A stretch of 64,000 bases of DNA from Trogon surrucura. Its lineage: Eukaryota > Chordata > Aves > Trogoniformes > Trogonidae. The position numbers and the translations under genes were made by a program. This document shows, piece after piece, positions 24,176 through 37,022 of this stretch; positions within the stretch are counted from its first letter, which is position 1; each line of letters starts with the position of its first letter. The stretch lies in assembly GCA_020746105.1 (NCBI GenBank), contig CM036628.1:6644001-6708000 (forward strand), read 5' to 3'. The notes under the pieces were generated by a model, which saw only the letters and a program-made list of their open reading frames with translations, was not told the DNA's origin and did not search any database.

Positions 24176-27100
24176 CAATTTCATTGCCCTTTAGGAGGCA
24201 ATCAGATACTACGGATTTAAGTGCTGCTTAAAATCTTGTAAACATGCCTGTCTCACTCTGTATGATAAGGCAATCACTGCAGTCTCACTTAATGCAAACA
24301 AATTATTGAGTTGTATACAGTGAGGGTCTAAAATTGCTAATGTATGCACATTTCTGAAGTAGCTTCACCTCTATGAGTGCGTGATAAGCCCACTTTTGTG
24401 TCCAGAGAAAGATCAGGGGTAGCCCAGTCCCACACAGAAGTTGAGAGGAGGTGGCAGGCTTCAACTGGTCAGTGCTAGAAGACACGAGCATTACAAGTTT
24501 AGATGCGTTTTAGATTCTGAATCTAAAAAATTTTGAATGTGCCAAAAATTGAGCCTATACAGATAGGCACAGTCTCTCAAGCACTCTCTCTTGACACTTC
24601 CTCACTTCACAAACACAGGCATTTTAACACTTGCAACATACCCATTTGGGTATTATTTGCACCCAGAAAAGCTAATAACCAATATCCAAAATTTTACACC
24701 AAAAATCTGAAGCTTGTCAGAGTCATAAGTGAGAGCAGAGTATAAGGTGGGAAGAGCCAGCCATTTTGGTAACCACCCTAGTGGTTCTCTTTTTTTTTCT
24801 TCCCAGCTAATTACAGCAGGAAGATTTTATGGAAACTTTTGCCAAATGTTTAAAATGAGAGCAGTTCTGTTGTTATTTCAGTCTCAGATTACTGTAGTAA
24901 ATTGTACATGCTCACCTCGTGCATTCATTTGTGAACGTTTGACGTATCAGTGATTAATTAATATTAATGGCAGAAACCACTTCAAACTTGCTTTATGCTA
25001 GAAATCATACACAATCCTGGCTCTAATCACTTAGCACACAAAAAAACCCCATTTAATTGATAACCCGGGTTTAATATCCATCAGGAATTGATTCTGTAGG
25101 AGGAACAGAGCAATGTTCCCTGTAATCACCCTAGAGGAGATAGAAACCTTATTCTACCAACATCAAAGAAGATTAGGCGGCAGAAGCCTGATAGTAAAGT
25201 AGCAATTATGGAGGGTTTTTTTAATTCTGTGCACCTGCTTCATCAAAATAATAGGCGTCTTTTAGCAAAATAACCTGAAACTCAGTTCACTGACTTTCAA
25301 TTATCTGATGCTGGGAAATGCATCTGAAGACACATGAAAAGAGGTGATAGACACACAGAGACATGAAGAGAAGGGGGAAATTAGAATGAGGGAAAATGTG
25401 AGGGCCCATGTAAGTGGATGTTATAAATACCCTGTGCCTCAGGCTGATTATACAACAGGAATATTTTTGCTGAGTTAGGATTGTGGCATCGGGCACATTT
25501 GACCAAATCAGTCCGTGGTGTAGTGCCTTTGACTACAGTAAACAGCTTACACCAGGGATGGGTGTAAAGACAAAACTAAAGCTAGACCAGAGCAAAACTT
25601 TCCTGAATGTGAGAACAGGAAGAACGCCCAAACACAGTCTTGGTTTTACTTCAGATTGCATCTTCGTTTCTGGAAAACTGCAAGGCAGACCCTCAGACCA
25701 AGATTTAAGAAGCCTGCCTGGGGCTTAGTACCCTTCTGTGTCAGGCTCAATGGGTGGTGTTTGTTCTTTAATAAATCCCAATCTTCTCTGAAAACACTTC
25801 TTCAGAGGAGAGTGGGAAATCCACAGAAATATTTGATGATCCGCAGCCCTGGAGACTCCAAAGGCAGAGCACAGCAGAGCTCTTACCAGCCCCGTTACCA
25901 AGTACAGTTTTTGCCAGTCCCAGGAGAAAATCAAGGAGGCCACTTTTCCACATTTTTTTCAAGTTTGACATCCCTGTTGAATTCACTGTTTCATCTCATG
26001 CACATCTTCCTCCCTCCTCCATTAACACAGAAATTAACTCAGAAATGATCCCCACATGAATGTCAGACAGGAGAGCTGCTCTCCATGTTTTACCTCCTGA
26101 GCCCTCACTGTTCATGTTTGAGCCTCCATCTCCCTGCACGAGACCCAGGGCAGAGGGAACTGACCACCACATTCTCCTCCTGACCTGCAGCTCCTCCTCT
26201 CTGACTAGTCTTCAGAGAGTACTTTAAAAGTTTGTCGCCTTGTGAGACAGCACTGTGGGTGAACATGGGCTTATCCCAGAGCAGACTTGCACTTAACGTG
26301 CAAAACTTGGCTCTGTGTGGGGCCAAGTTGTCCTCCCTTTAGCCATCCTGCATTCTGGCACATCACACACCCAGCAGATGCTGGTCTATATGCTGGAGGT
26401 TGAAGCACAAAAGATCATGGACCAACAACCATGATTGGCAGAGGCTGATCCTTCAGCCAGAATCACAACCACATCCCACTTCAATCGAATGAAGTAATAC
26501 TGTCGTAATTAAACAGGAATTTTTGTGTGAATTCCAAACAAACCTTTGTAAGATTATCATTAGTTCTCAGTACAACTCTTATTTTACCCTATTAGAATTA
26601 TTGTTAATAAATGGTAGTCACTGGACTGTAATTAAACAGGAATTAAAATTTGACTTCCTAATGAATCACTATTTCAATATACATTAATTGCTGTTAAGAA
26701 TACAGGCAACTTAATTTTAATAATTGCTACAAATTAGTATGAAGATACGGCCTGAACCTGTAGAATAGTTACACTTCAGTAAGTGTGCCTGGTAGATGTC
26801 AGCCAGATGCACAGTAAGCAGATCCACCCGAGGAACTTTGGACTTGGACCATGCTAACACCAGTAGAGAGCACACTGAGTTATGACATTTCCACAATAAA
26901 TGTCTTTTTTCAGAGGATTGCAATTATTTCACAAAAAGGTCAGACAAGATGCCATTAGGGGTGCCATTGGGGAAGTGGACTAAAAGGTGTGAGAAACCAA
27001 TATCAGTAATGCAAGACGAGTGCATTTTTACGTTACTGGTTCCTGTTTGATTATAATAAAAGTGCTTTGTAATATGTCCCAGAGTGGTAAACTGCATATA

Positions 27101-29975
27101 GAAACCCCCATTTTATTACTTATACATTCCCTCTGTATATAGATGTGTATATATGTATGAATAAAATTTCATTTCTATGACAGCTCTAGATTTAAAAGCC
27201 ATAGATCGTGTTTGCTTCTTTGCATTACTCTCGAGCATGTAACGAGCTTTTGGTACAGGAACATGCAAGCTATGAGGGGCATGTTAGCAATAGGGAGGAC
27301 TGACTGCCTAATAGAGGGTTTGTATTTGTTGGTCACTCCAAAGTGGCCAACACTGGGTTGAATTCCCCAGGCTTTCACAGGGTGTAAGTTCCCCGCATTA
27401 ACTTCTGAGGATTTTTTTTTCCGTCCAGGCTCCTCATTTCTGGCCCATCATCATCACCTCAAGATTTCTAAGGAACGGCAGCGGTCAGCCTCCACAACCA
27501 TGGGACAGACAGTTCCACTGAACATGGTGTGAGCCATCCCCACCGATGTGATCACAAGGCCTGTCTCAGCATGGTTTTATACGCCCTCAAATATCTTCAT
27601 GTTTGTGTTTGCTCACCCTCACTCCCATTTTACCTCTCATCACACTGCAAAATCAGTGTCCGACTGACATTTACAATCCCTTTGGATTTCCAGACCCAGT
27701 GGGGGAAATTCAGAATCAGGCTCCAGACAGGACCTGAGAGAGCCACATCCACACGTGTGGGCTTGGGAGAGGGCAGCTCATTGCTCAGGCATCTTCGTTA
27801 TACCCAAATTTAAATCACAGAGATTGAAAAGGGCAAGCAAACTCACTTTTTCAATCCTGTTACCTAATCAAAACTCTGAAGCTTTCTAGTGCTGGAGAGT
27901 GTTCACATATCATCCACTTTCCATATCCAGTGCTGACAAAACAATAAGGCAGGAATAACATAAGTCGTGAGAAAACTAGTCTGTCTCATAAATCTTCACA
28001 GGAAAGTGGCTGCTGTTTTATGTTATTGTGGATGTGTTGTTTCCAATGAAGTGATTACTGTTAGATGTATTTTTAAATTGCTTTTGGTATTTTTAAAAAT
28101 ACATGAGTTTGAGAGTGATAGAAACGAGATTGAGTGGCGGTAGACAGTGCCTACAATATGATTAACTTTTTCCCAGACCACCTACTTCTGAAATCAGGGT
28201 TACCAACAGAGCTATTGTCAACTTTCCCCTGTCTTAAAAGGGCTACCTGGAGTTCATCAAATGTATGCAATTATCCAACGGCCCACCTAAACCCTCCTCT
28301 TGCTTCAGACACTACGTAGGCTTGCGTTCTGCTTCAAGATGTTTGATTAACAATCACTACTGTTGTTTTGAAATGTGGATGTGCGTGTTTATGCACTAAA
28401 GCTCTGTAACACAGAGTTACATCCCGTTGTGACTGAGAAGTTGTGGTTTCTGTCTGCAGAACGCTTCAACCAAGACACACACGCTTCTGAAAAGGCTGAA
28501 CTACATTTTAGATAAAGTTCATTTGGAAGACAGTCAAGGCGGTAAATATCAAACAAGAGGTTTTCTCAGGGCTTTACAAGTCATCAAAATTCCAGGTAGA
28601 TTTTACCTACTAAAGGCTTCGCTCGTGGTTGCTGAGCTCCCACGATTTGTTTCCTGGATAGGGCTGTGTCCTTTCCAGTGGCTAATAAAGGCTGCAGCCA
28701 TCCCAGTGCCCACCTACGGGGTTCCTCGAGGCACCGTGTGCTGCACAGACCAGGCACTATGGGGTTAAGCTTACCCAGACAAGAGGAGACTCAATAAGAG
28801 GCAAAAGGAAAATGAATTAGAGGAAAATCAACAGGCAGCAAAGGAAAAACTAAATTACATTTCATGTACACACATGCACTCTTTTGGCTGGAGGAGCAGA
28901 AAATGTAGCCAAAACCGGGTTGTTTTTATTCTAAACAGTGCATCAATCCATTGATTAATTTTACACTTTGTTCCTTATGAACCTGGGCTGGGGCCATGAA
29001 TGCCGCTATGAAAAGAAGAATATAGCCAAAAAGGAACTCTTAAAAAGTTGGCAGGCGTTTCAAGGCAATGTGTCTGGCCAGCAGGAAGGAGATGGCTCCT
29101 CCAGGGAAGTGTATGGAGCTGTAAAACCATTTGTGAACCGGCCCTGCTCAGTTTATAAGGTGTGTGACTGACTTAAAGTCAAGTTTCTTGCACAAATTTG
29201 TGACTTGTAAATCGAATGATAAAAGTGGTCTTAAGTATCATTTTTCCAAAAGGGCATTACAAGATTGGTTAAGAATGACTGTATTTCCTCACTAATACCA
29301 TTAACTTCAGAATTGTTTCCATCCATTACTGAGTCAAGCAAGAAGGGTTTACCATAAATTGCTACATGCTGTATGGTTCAGCTGGTCAGCTGCATGGTAT
29401 AGGAAGCACAAATAAAATAAAATCAAATAAAGGAATGCAGTAAAACGCCATGGACCAACTTCAGCCTTGATGTAATCAAGTGCAAATGGAAATTAATGGA
29501 GTTGCAGTCACTCGCACCAAGGCTGACACATCCCTCGGCCGCAGAGCAAAGAGAGGCAGGTAACCTCATCTGCCCATGTTACTTTCCAGGAACAGCTACA
29601 GTGAGCAGAAGCAGGCTTACTAGCTCATCATTTTCAAGTTATCTGATATCTGCTGCCCAAGTGTTTCCTGAAAAGCTTAATTTACCTCATGAGTGTGTAT
29701 TCCTTTCAGCAAGTTAGGACATAAAGGAGTGATTTGGGAAATACCCCTAAAATCTCTCCAAGATAAGCCAAGAGTGACTTTAGGTAGGTGGAGGTCTGTG
29801 TAAGATCTCAAGAAAATGGGACAGAAGAGGGGAATTCTGGCTGCGATATATCTTATTTCTCGTCCAGACCACATTGCTTAGTGGGAGATAGGGCCAGGAG
29901 CTTCCATTTACAGGAGATTCAGAAATCCCACAATACTGCTTATCTTGTTTGCATTGGGCAAGAGATAGCACAAAC
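24176..29975. other. Unique noncoding DNA
   Basis: About 5.8 kb without recognisable genes or transposons. The parts 24940-25270 and 26500-26730 are AT-rich and repeat-free, with several TAATTA-type words (GATTAATTAATATTAATGG at about 24952). The remainder is ordinary mixed-composition DNA. Open frames reach about 130 codons (25656-26048, plus) with no motif. Confidence 0.55.
26505..26644 (+). repeat. 17-bp direct repeat, 123 bp apart
   Basis: GTAATTAAACAGGAATT occurs exactly at 26505-26521 and again at 26628-26644. The word contains TAATTA, the core bound by many homeodomain proteins. The DNA between the copies is AT-rich and not repetitive. An exact 17-base match at this spacing is unlikely by chance in unique DNA. 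It suggests either a local duplication or two copies of one binding site. Confidence 0.7.
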
Positions 29976-30012
29976 CCCACTTACCGATGGGGAAACTCAC
30001 CTTCTGGAGAAG
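29976..30012 (-). mobile_element. MIR-like SINE relic, reversed
   Basis: CCCCACTTACCGATGGGGAA followed by ACTCACCTTC resembles the antisense MIR sequence (CCCCATTTTACAGATGGGGAAACTGAGG). Only about 35 bases are recognisable. MIR-type CORE-SINEs predate amniote divergence and remain in birds as heavily decayed pieces. Confidence 0.4.
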
Positions 30013-30137
30013 AATAACACAAAGCCAGGACACCACTTAAATGCCTTAAAACATGTGTTGTCGGAGGCTCAGGGCAGCACGGGTTTCACAAATTCCTCTG
30101 ATCGACACACAGAGCTGCACAGTCAACACACACAGAA

Positions 30138-30658
30138 ACATAGAATCATTTATGTTGGAAAAGACCTTTAAGACCATCAAGTCCAAACATAAAGCTAACA
30201 CTGCCAAGTCTACCACTAAATCATGTCACTTAACACCCTCTTTTAAATATCTCCAAGGATGGCGACTCCATCACCTCCCTGGGCAGCCTGTTCCAGTGCT
30301 TGAAAAACCCTTCGGTGAAGAAATTTTTCCTAATATCCAACCTAAACATGCCCTGGTGCAACTTGAGGTCGTTTCGTCTTGTCCTGTCACTTGCAACTCA
30401 GGAAAAGAGACCAACTCCCACCTCTCTACAACCTCCTTTCAGGTAGTTGTAGAGAGCAATAAGGTCTCCCTTCAGGGTCTCCTTTTCCCCAGGCTGAACA
30501 ACACCAGCTTCCTCACTCCTCATAAGATTTCTTCTCCAGACCCTTCCCCAGCTTCGTTGCCCTTCTCTGAACCTGCTCCAGCACCTCAATGTCTTTGTTG
30601 TAGTGAGGGGCCCAAAACTGAACACAGGATCTGAGATGCAGCCTCACCAGTGCCTCAG
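30138..30658 (-). mobile_element. CR1 LINE, longest copy in window
   Basis: About 520 bp of reversed CR1, continuous from the terminal CATAGAATCATTTATG through GGCAGCCTGTTCCAGTGCTT, GAAATTTTTCCTAATATCCA, GTCTCCCTTCAGGGTCTCCT to TGCAGCCTCACCAGTGCC. On the minus strand it still encodes recognisable pieces of the C-terminal end of CR1 ORF2, including [14 protein letters not shown]-type residues (here [14 protein letters not shown]) and EVGVGLFS, in a broken frame. The element is 5'-truncated and cannot move. A plus-strand open frame at 30053-30634 is merely antisense to it and is not a gene. Confidence 0.95.
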
Positions 30659-33600
30659 TGAATAATTCAGCTCAGTGGTGAACTCCACTATGTCTTCAAA
30701 TTTGACAACTGCAATGAAAAAAAAAAAAATGTTGTTTGGGTGAATTTCTAAGCCACAAAGCTGCTCCTGCTTAGGTTCAGCTACCCAACTTTCAGACCTC
30801 CTAAGTGCCCACAATCACAGCATAAACACTTCTGAGCAAACAGGTATTCAGAAACCTCTGCATAGAACCAATTCTTTCCCTTCTCACTGCATTTCAATAT
30901 CGCTAATTGCTAATTAAGTACAGACTTCACACAGCCTCCTCCTTGCCCAACTTTTATGGTTAAAGTTTTGTATGAACCAGGCTTCACCCAGCCAAACAGT
31001 GCTGGAGGGTCAGCAGAGCTGCACAGTGTGCTGCAAAAACTGATGCTTCTTCTAAGAGGCCTCGTTACTGAAATAACTTTTGAGTTAATGTTTGGAAATA
31101 ACTTTGAAATGAGGACTTGCACAGATTTGTTTTCTTAGTGCAGCAATTAGCTTCATGAGCAGTGACTGGCTGCGGTACCTTCTGCCACGTCTGACACATT
31201 AAATAAATTATTCACTCAGCTCATTCATTGGAAATACAGTTTGTAATACCTGCCGAGTTACAGGACATGCAGCAAAGCCACAGATTATCTCAAAGAGAAA
31301 AATGAACTCAGGTTTTCCTGCTCCCACATAAACAAAAAAAGGACAGGGGAAAAAAATGGTAAACAAGACTCTGTTTTTCCTACCACATGGCTCAATCAGT
31401 TTCTTTCACAAAACTGCCCTTCTGCCCTGTTCCCTTTTTAATGATCAGATTACGATTCTCTCCTTCCCACCAAACTGGACTGCCTCAGCAAAACTTGCCT
31501 CTGGTGGAAATATCCTCAGCATTGGTTACTTTTTCATGAAAGTACAATGTCACAGCCTCAAGAAACAGCTTATTATTTTTCTTGCCAGTCCTTCTCGCTG
31601 TTGCAAGCAAGATTGTTGCAAGTCATCTATTTGTCAGGCTTTACCCGAGAGGGCAGCAGCAACCAGATGCTTTTGTGGAAAAGAGAAACTGGGGCAAGGA
31701 GAAGTGTGGGTTGTCCTTCGTGCTTGCTGGTCTCCAGTTTGCGCACTGGGGCAAACTGACAGCACCAGCTGCTCCCACAGGAGATGGAATGAACTCTGGA
31801 GACAGCACCTATTGCTCTAACAGCTTTCCACACACCCCATCTGTAAACAAGTGGGTCCGTGGCTGGATCTGCACTTGTGAAGCGTGGGTGGAGACACAGC
31901 TACTGCTGCTCAGAGAGGTTGGCACCCAGACACAGCTCTTGAGGAGCCCAGTCTGAATGCAGAAGGTGCAGGTGGACCTGGCTGAGAGTCTTAGGGCTTT
32001 TCATGTGTGGATGTGTAGAGGACACTGGGTAGAGACTGCAAAGAGCCACCCAAACATGCAGGTCTTCCATCTTCATTGCTGTCCAGCAGCTCGTACAGTC
32101 AGGGCCCTGGCCTGGGGTAATACAACATCTAGGGTCTTAACATGCAGGGTATGACATTTAGAGACAGAAGGGGACTTTTAAATACCAGTTAGCCATTGAA
32201 CTTAACTAGAGATGGCAGGACAGGAGGATGAGGAGACCTTTGGAACCTTATCTTGCTCTTCCATCCTCATCATTCAAAGCAGCCCTGAAAATAAAGCCTG
32301 GATCCATCCAACTTCAACTATGTCCTTGAACCCAAGATTTCTTCAGACAAAGGAAAGGCACTAGAGCCAGTCACTAGTGGGCACTAGTCAGGAAACACCA
32401 TACAAAGAAATGTGTGGGATTCAGGCCAGGATGCTGGGATGCATATTACAGAGAAAATCACCTTTAATTAAGCTTCTAAATACATATTCAGGCATCAAAA
32501 TGTGTGACAAGTTTGCAGACGTGCTAATCAGTGATGGCAGTGGAGGCACCAAGGTGAACCCCAGTACATGTGGTGACCATGTGCTTACCTCCAGCAGAGT
32601 TGTGACCCTGAAGCAGGCCTTCGATGACTTATTCCTTTATTTTGCTTACTCAGATTCCCCCAGGTAGAATTAAAGGGTTTAGCCACCGCAGGCCCGCTGC
32701 ACTCTTCCCAATCATGTACCATGGATGACACAGGTCTGCTGTTCAAAAAACCTGTTGTGAAAAGAATAGAGAAGAAATCTAATAAACACTCCATTATTTC
32801 CAGCATATATTATGCAAAATTTGGCATGAAATCTTTATCCCACATAAACGTGAAGGTCACTTATTTGTTCATTAAATTCTCCTCAGTCTACATCATTATG
32901 CTCATAGTTTTTCTTATACTTAATGTAGTAAGGGCCTGCCAAACTCATTAGACATCAGCTGATAAATGGATTTGAACTCACAATCTGTTAAAAATCACAT
33001 AGGCACATTAGAGCAGTATTTCCATGGCTTAGAGACTGTATACATTTAAATCTTCCCAGAGAGGATTCTGAGCATTTTTGATCCAATGCAGCAGACTCAA
33101 CACATAATTCAAGTCTGCTCACTGTAAAAATTTACAGGCTGGGATCTTAGTATCACTAGTCATAAATCAAAGCTGTGCGCTTAAATATGTGGTAGTGGCA
33201 AAACTGTTGGATAGGGTGTAAACATCATCAAGCTCATTGTCATGCAGCACTTGTATTGGAATAATAGGGGGAGATCCTGTTAAATGTTGCATATATTTTC
33301 CCTCTTCTGACGGAATCTGCACACATAATATATAGTCCTGTGTAATTTCCAGCCTGGGCAAACCTCTGGATGAGGAAGAGCTTCTGAAGCTGTCGTAGGT
33401 TCTCACCCTAGTGCCAAGACTTCAAATAAGCCTTTACATGAAACCTGGACAGCGGAGAACACGAGGCATGTTTATGCCAAAGTTTATGTTTCACTTACTC
33501 ATTGCTCTTTATTGTAATTTCCCCACAACTGATGATAAAGTGCTTATAAAGCACTGGGCTGATAATTTGCAGGCTCTCCTGCTGCTCTGTTTGTTATAAA

Positions 33601-34599
33601 GCTACTCATGTCTCCAGGAGAGTCTTTCTTCCTTTTGGATTTATGAGCCTAATGAACCACTGTTATTCTCCATCACAGGAGCCAGTGATGCTGTGACATT
33701 ATAGCAGGAAGATCTGAAAACTTATGAGAAAGCACTTGAAACAAACTGCTGCTCTTAATAAGTGCCTCTTGTCTTCAGTGTGGTCTGAGGAAGATCTAAG
33801 CAAGCTAATGAATGAAAAAACAAACCGTGTCCTGCACTAACCCTGCAAGCTCCACTGCAGAGTAAGTAGTGCTGGTGAGACAAATCCTCTGCTGGGACGA
33901 ACACTATTTATCAGCAGCAGGATGCTCATACACAGCTCCAGCAAAGGGCCTGCTTAGTGTACAGGCAGCCTGAGTCCTCAGGACTGCTCTAGATTTTCCA
34001 GATCAGGTTTGTTGGGTATATAAGCCTAAATACAATTAAATTGAATTGTAATTAAACTTTCACCTTACCGAAAGATCTTTCACTGGAACTCGGCTGACTG
34101 ACTAGATGGCCTTTTGCCCCCTCCGCACTCTAGATTCACTCAAACACATCTTTTTCCTGGGCTGCTCTTGACAGTTACAAAATACAGATAATTTCAAGTC
34201 AAAGAAGTGGAGGCGGGGAAAAAGGGACTGCTTCCTGAAGGCTGCAGACTGCTGGTTACCTTGTTGTTTCCATAAAGGAGCACACTTCTGCCTACCATGG
34301 CAGGATACAATGAAGAGAAAGGCAGTACCATGGCTAGACCCGCCCCAGGCTAATTGGGAAGTTATAGGTCATAACCCACAGCTTCATCTCCACCTGGAGA
34401 CCATTAAGAAGCCCATGTAAAGCCTGGAGCACACGGTTCATTGGCTCCCAGTGAGATGCCCAGAGTTAAAACAGGTCTCGTTCAGAGCCCCATTGAGCAA
34501 GCTGTTGTTATCAAAAGGACAGTTCTTAGACCCAAAAATTTACTTCAGCTAAAAAAGCGTGGGGAGCAAAACAGAAGCAGGTTGCCTGGTGTTAAGCAA
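30659..34599. other. Unique noncoding DNA
   Basis: Nothing gene-like. An A13 run lies at about 30717-30729. Three overlapping plus-strand open frames at 31356-31956 (up to 154 codons) occupy all registers of the same DNA and lack domains, so they are not called. Confidence 0.55.
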
Positions 34600-34649
34600 T
34601 AAGTCAAGAGCAGCGCTAGACGTAGAACCCAGGCATCTTGGCTGGGAAC
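34600..34649 (-). mobile_element. MIR-like SINE relic, reversed
   Basis: AGTCAAGAGCAGCGCTAGAC then GTAGAACCCAGGCATCTTGG and CTGGGAAC fits the antisense of the common sauropsid MIR-like sequence (GTTCCCAG...TCCTGGGTTCTA-TTCCCAGCTCTG). About 50 bases are recognisable. It pairs in type, but not in position, with the sense copy at 41517. Confidence 0.45.
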
Positions 34650-35330
34650 ACAAGCGAGACACCAGTATGCTCTGGCAAGGTTTCTGCTGCCTTTGGCTGT
34701 TCTGCTGGATTCCAAGAGACAAGTGGGTTGATGCAGTTGAGCCATGCTGGCTGTTGGGGCAGAACTTGAGATGATGCCAGTCCCTCCCCACCCTAAATGT
34801 CCCTGCCTGCAGAGCCAGCTGGCTCCCTCCAGGCTCAAATCAGAGCGTCAGACAATTCCTCTGCAGCCTGGCCGGTCAGGGAGCTTACCTGTAGGGCAAC
34901 TCTGAGCCGTAGGATTCCATGATGGTCTTGACATACCCCTTTGTCATCCAGGGGAGATGCTGGAAGTTATGGTTGCAGGTGAGCAGACTTGCCAAAATAA
35001 TGAGACTTCCCACCACACACAATGCTTAAGCGCGTTGTCAACTCTCTGTATTATTCATAAAAGCTCTGCTGTCTTCAGTTACTCTGTAATCATCACATCT
35101 TTCATCATGGCACACATATCTCAGCAATTGTACTCATTACAAAACCGACGTGGCATAATAGGAAACAATGACATGTTCCTTTTTTTTCTGTGATATAGTG
35201 GAATTGGGAACTTAGTGCAATACAGATCATCTAGCCAGAAAAATATTAGTGGAAGATGTATGGCGACATGCCAATCAGTGCTTTGAAAAACTCAACCTAG
35301 GTGACTCTGTTTGTTAAAAAGTATTCAAAA

Positions 35331-35480
35331 GCCCCAATTACAATCAGTTAAAAGCAATAAGCATGCAAATCATTTTAAAACAAACTTTAATTAATTTCAG
35401 CATATGTTTCACTTAGGCTGATTAGTCAAATCTGATTTTCTGAAAAGAAACAATAAACATCTGCTAATGATGATTTACAT
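35331..35480. promoter_or_regulatory. Candidate regulatory element, octamer and TAATTA
   Basis: Within about 150 bases there is an exact octamer ATGCAAAT (35363-35370), TTTAATTAATTT (35386-35397), a CATATG E-box, GATTAGTCAAAT and AACAATAAA. These are words bound by POU, homeodomain, bHLH and SOX-type proteins. The block is free of repeats. The combination is typical of neural or craniofacial enhancers, but AT-rich DNA yields such words by chance, so the call is weak without conservation data. Confidence 0.25.
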
Positions 35481-36765
35481 ATTACCGCTCACATGGCCTG
35501 CAGTGTGTTCTGTGGCGATGGAGGTTCCGTGCAGCGCAGGGAGGAGATGTCGTGCTGTGCCAGATCCCGCCAGCCTGCAACCGTCAGGTAGGGAAAGCGA
35601 CAAAAATAATTCTCCGTTAAAATAGCAAAACATGCTCTAAAAGAATATGATGGTGTTTGTATGAACAACTATCCTGGTAACGGAATTTCTTTTTCGTTAG
35701 GCGCTCTTTGGCTGAGAATCGGGTAAAGCAGGCTGAAGCCTGGGCTCACAGGAACCCGAGCTGAAGCTCTGCCCAGCCTGATCTTGGTACAGATCCGTGC
35801 TCTGAGCCTCCAAGTGAGAAGCTATTCAGGCGGCCGCATTCAGAATAACAAGAAGGGCTTAACCTATTGTTCAGACCCCACTTCTCTGTAAAATCAGTGG
35901 GAAAAAAATTATCGTTTGCTCTAAACACATAGCTTAGCCAACACAATCGCTCATTCTCCGGTCATTATATAGGGAGACAGGATGTGATAATCCTGCATAG
36001 TCAGGAGGCTAAATCCCTCTTTACGCCCGAGACTCCATCGTGGGAGGCCTGAATACAGCCTCCTCATACCTTTGGGCTTGTAGCTCACAGTAATGTAAAT
36101 ATTTGAAAGTCCATGGCATTTTATATTCACAAGGCTGATAATGGAATAGCTTTAATATCCTTAGAATGCCAAATCCAGATTAACGTGACAGTATTGGCTC
36201 CCAAGCAGTTTATTAACACTCATATCCAATATGTAGTAATCCTAGAGGGGGAAAAAAGGAAAAAAAGAAGTCCTGCCAATGTATACTGTACACCAGGCTG
36301 CAGGGTGTTGTATTCCAAGAGTTATTTCAGTTGTAGAAACCACGTGGCACCATTACTTGGCATGAAGAGATGATAAAGAGAGAAGGTTCTATGGCAGGTG
36401 TTGCTTTAAATATTTTGAAGATATGCATCAGGAATAGTTCATAAAAGTGCTTCCAAAGTAGCTCTTACACCCACTGGGCTTGGCAGTCTTCACTCTTAAA
36501 AACATGAACTTGGCACAGCAGTCTCCTAAATCTTTTAAACAAGCTTAATACTCCCAGTAATGAATCGTGCACTCAGCTAGATGGGTGCATTTATCTGAAA
36601 CTCACTTATTTACAGGCAACTAAAACATGAAATTAGCTGGTCCCAGAAGGCAGTTTTGTACTTCCCGACTCTTCTGCTACCATAAATCAACCCATTCAAG
36701 AGGGTGCCACATTTGTTTTTTCCCATTCTCACATTCTGTAGGAACAATCATTCCCCATTCAATGC

Positions 36766-36809
36766 CAAAGATGATCCTCTGGAGATGTCTCTGCGTGATT
36801 CTGTGATTT
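36766..36809 (+). mobile_element. Possible CR1 tail relic
   Basis: AAGATGATCCTCTGGAGATG followed by TCTGCGTGATTCTGTGATTT resembles the last about 45 bases of CR1 (AGATGATCTCTAGAGGTC...ATGATTCTGTGATT), with the middle CCTTCCAACCC word lost. It could be coincidence. Confidence 0.3.
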
Positions 36810-37022
36810 CTGGCTTCTGTGGGACTAAAAATGTGTGTGTGTTGGCAGACATCTGGAGGTTTGCAAAATCTGGAGTTCTGGGGAGGAGTCAGAAGTTCCT
36901 TTCCTAAACAATGCCACTGCAGTGCGGGCATCAAACGTGAGTGATAAGGTGGCTTGACCTGCTTGGAGTCAAGGTGATTCATTTTGATCCCAGAGGCAAA
37001 ATTAAGACACAAACGAGGTCAG

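Larger units (their letters stand above)
34650..37022. other. Unique noncoding DNA
   Basis: No gene. Contains an AT-rich motif-dense block (35331-35480, listed separately) and a weak CR1-like end at 36766-36809. The minus strand is open at 36677-37012 (about 111 codons) directly beside the LTR-like block. Its product shows no retroviral gag or pol feature, and no primer-binding site follows the LTR edge, so I do not link them. Confidence 0.5.

Noticed and set aside
30053-30634. Plus-strand open frame of 193 codons
   Set aside because: It lies antisense to a CR1 LINE. The sense strand is the minus strand, where ORF2 residues are recognisable.
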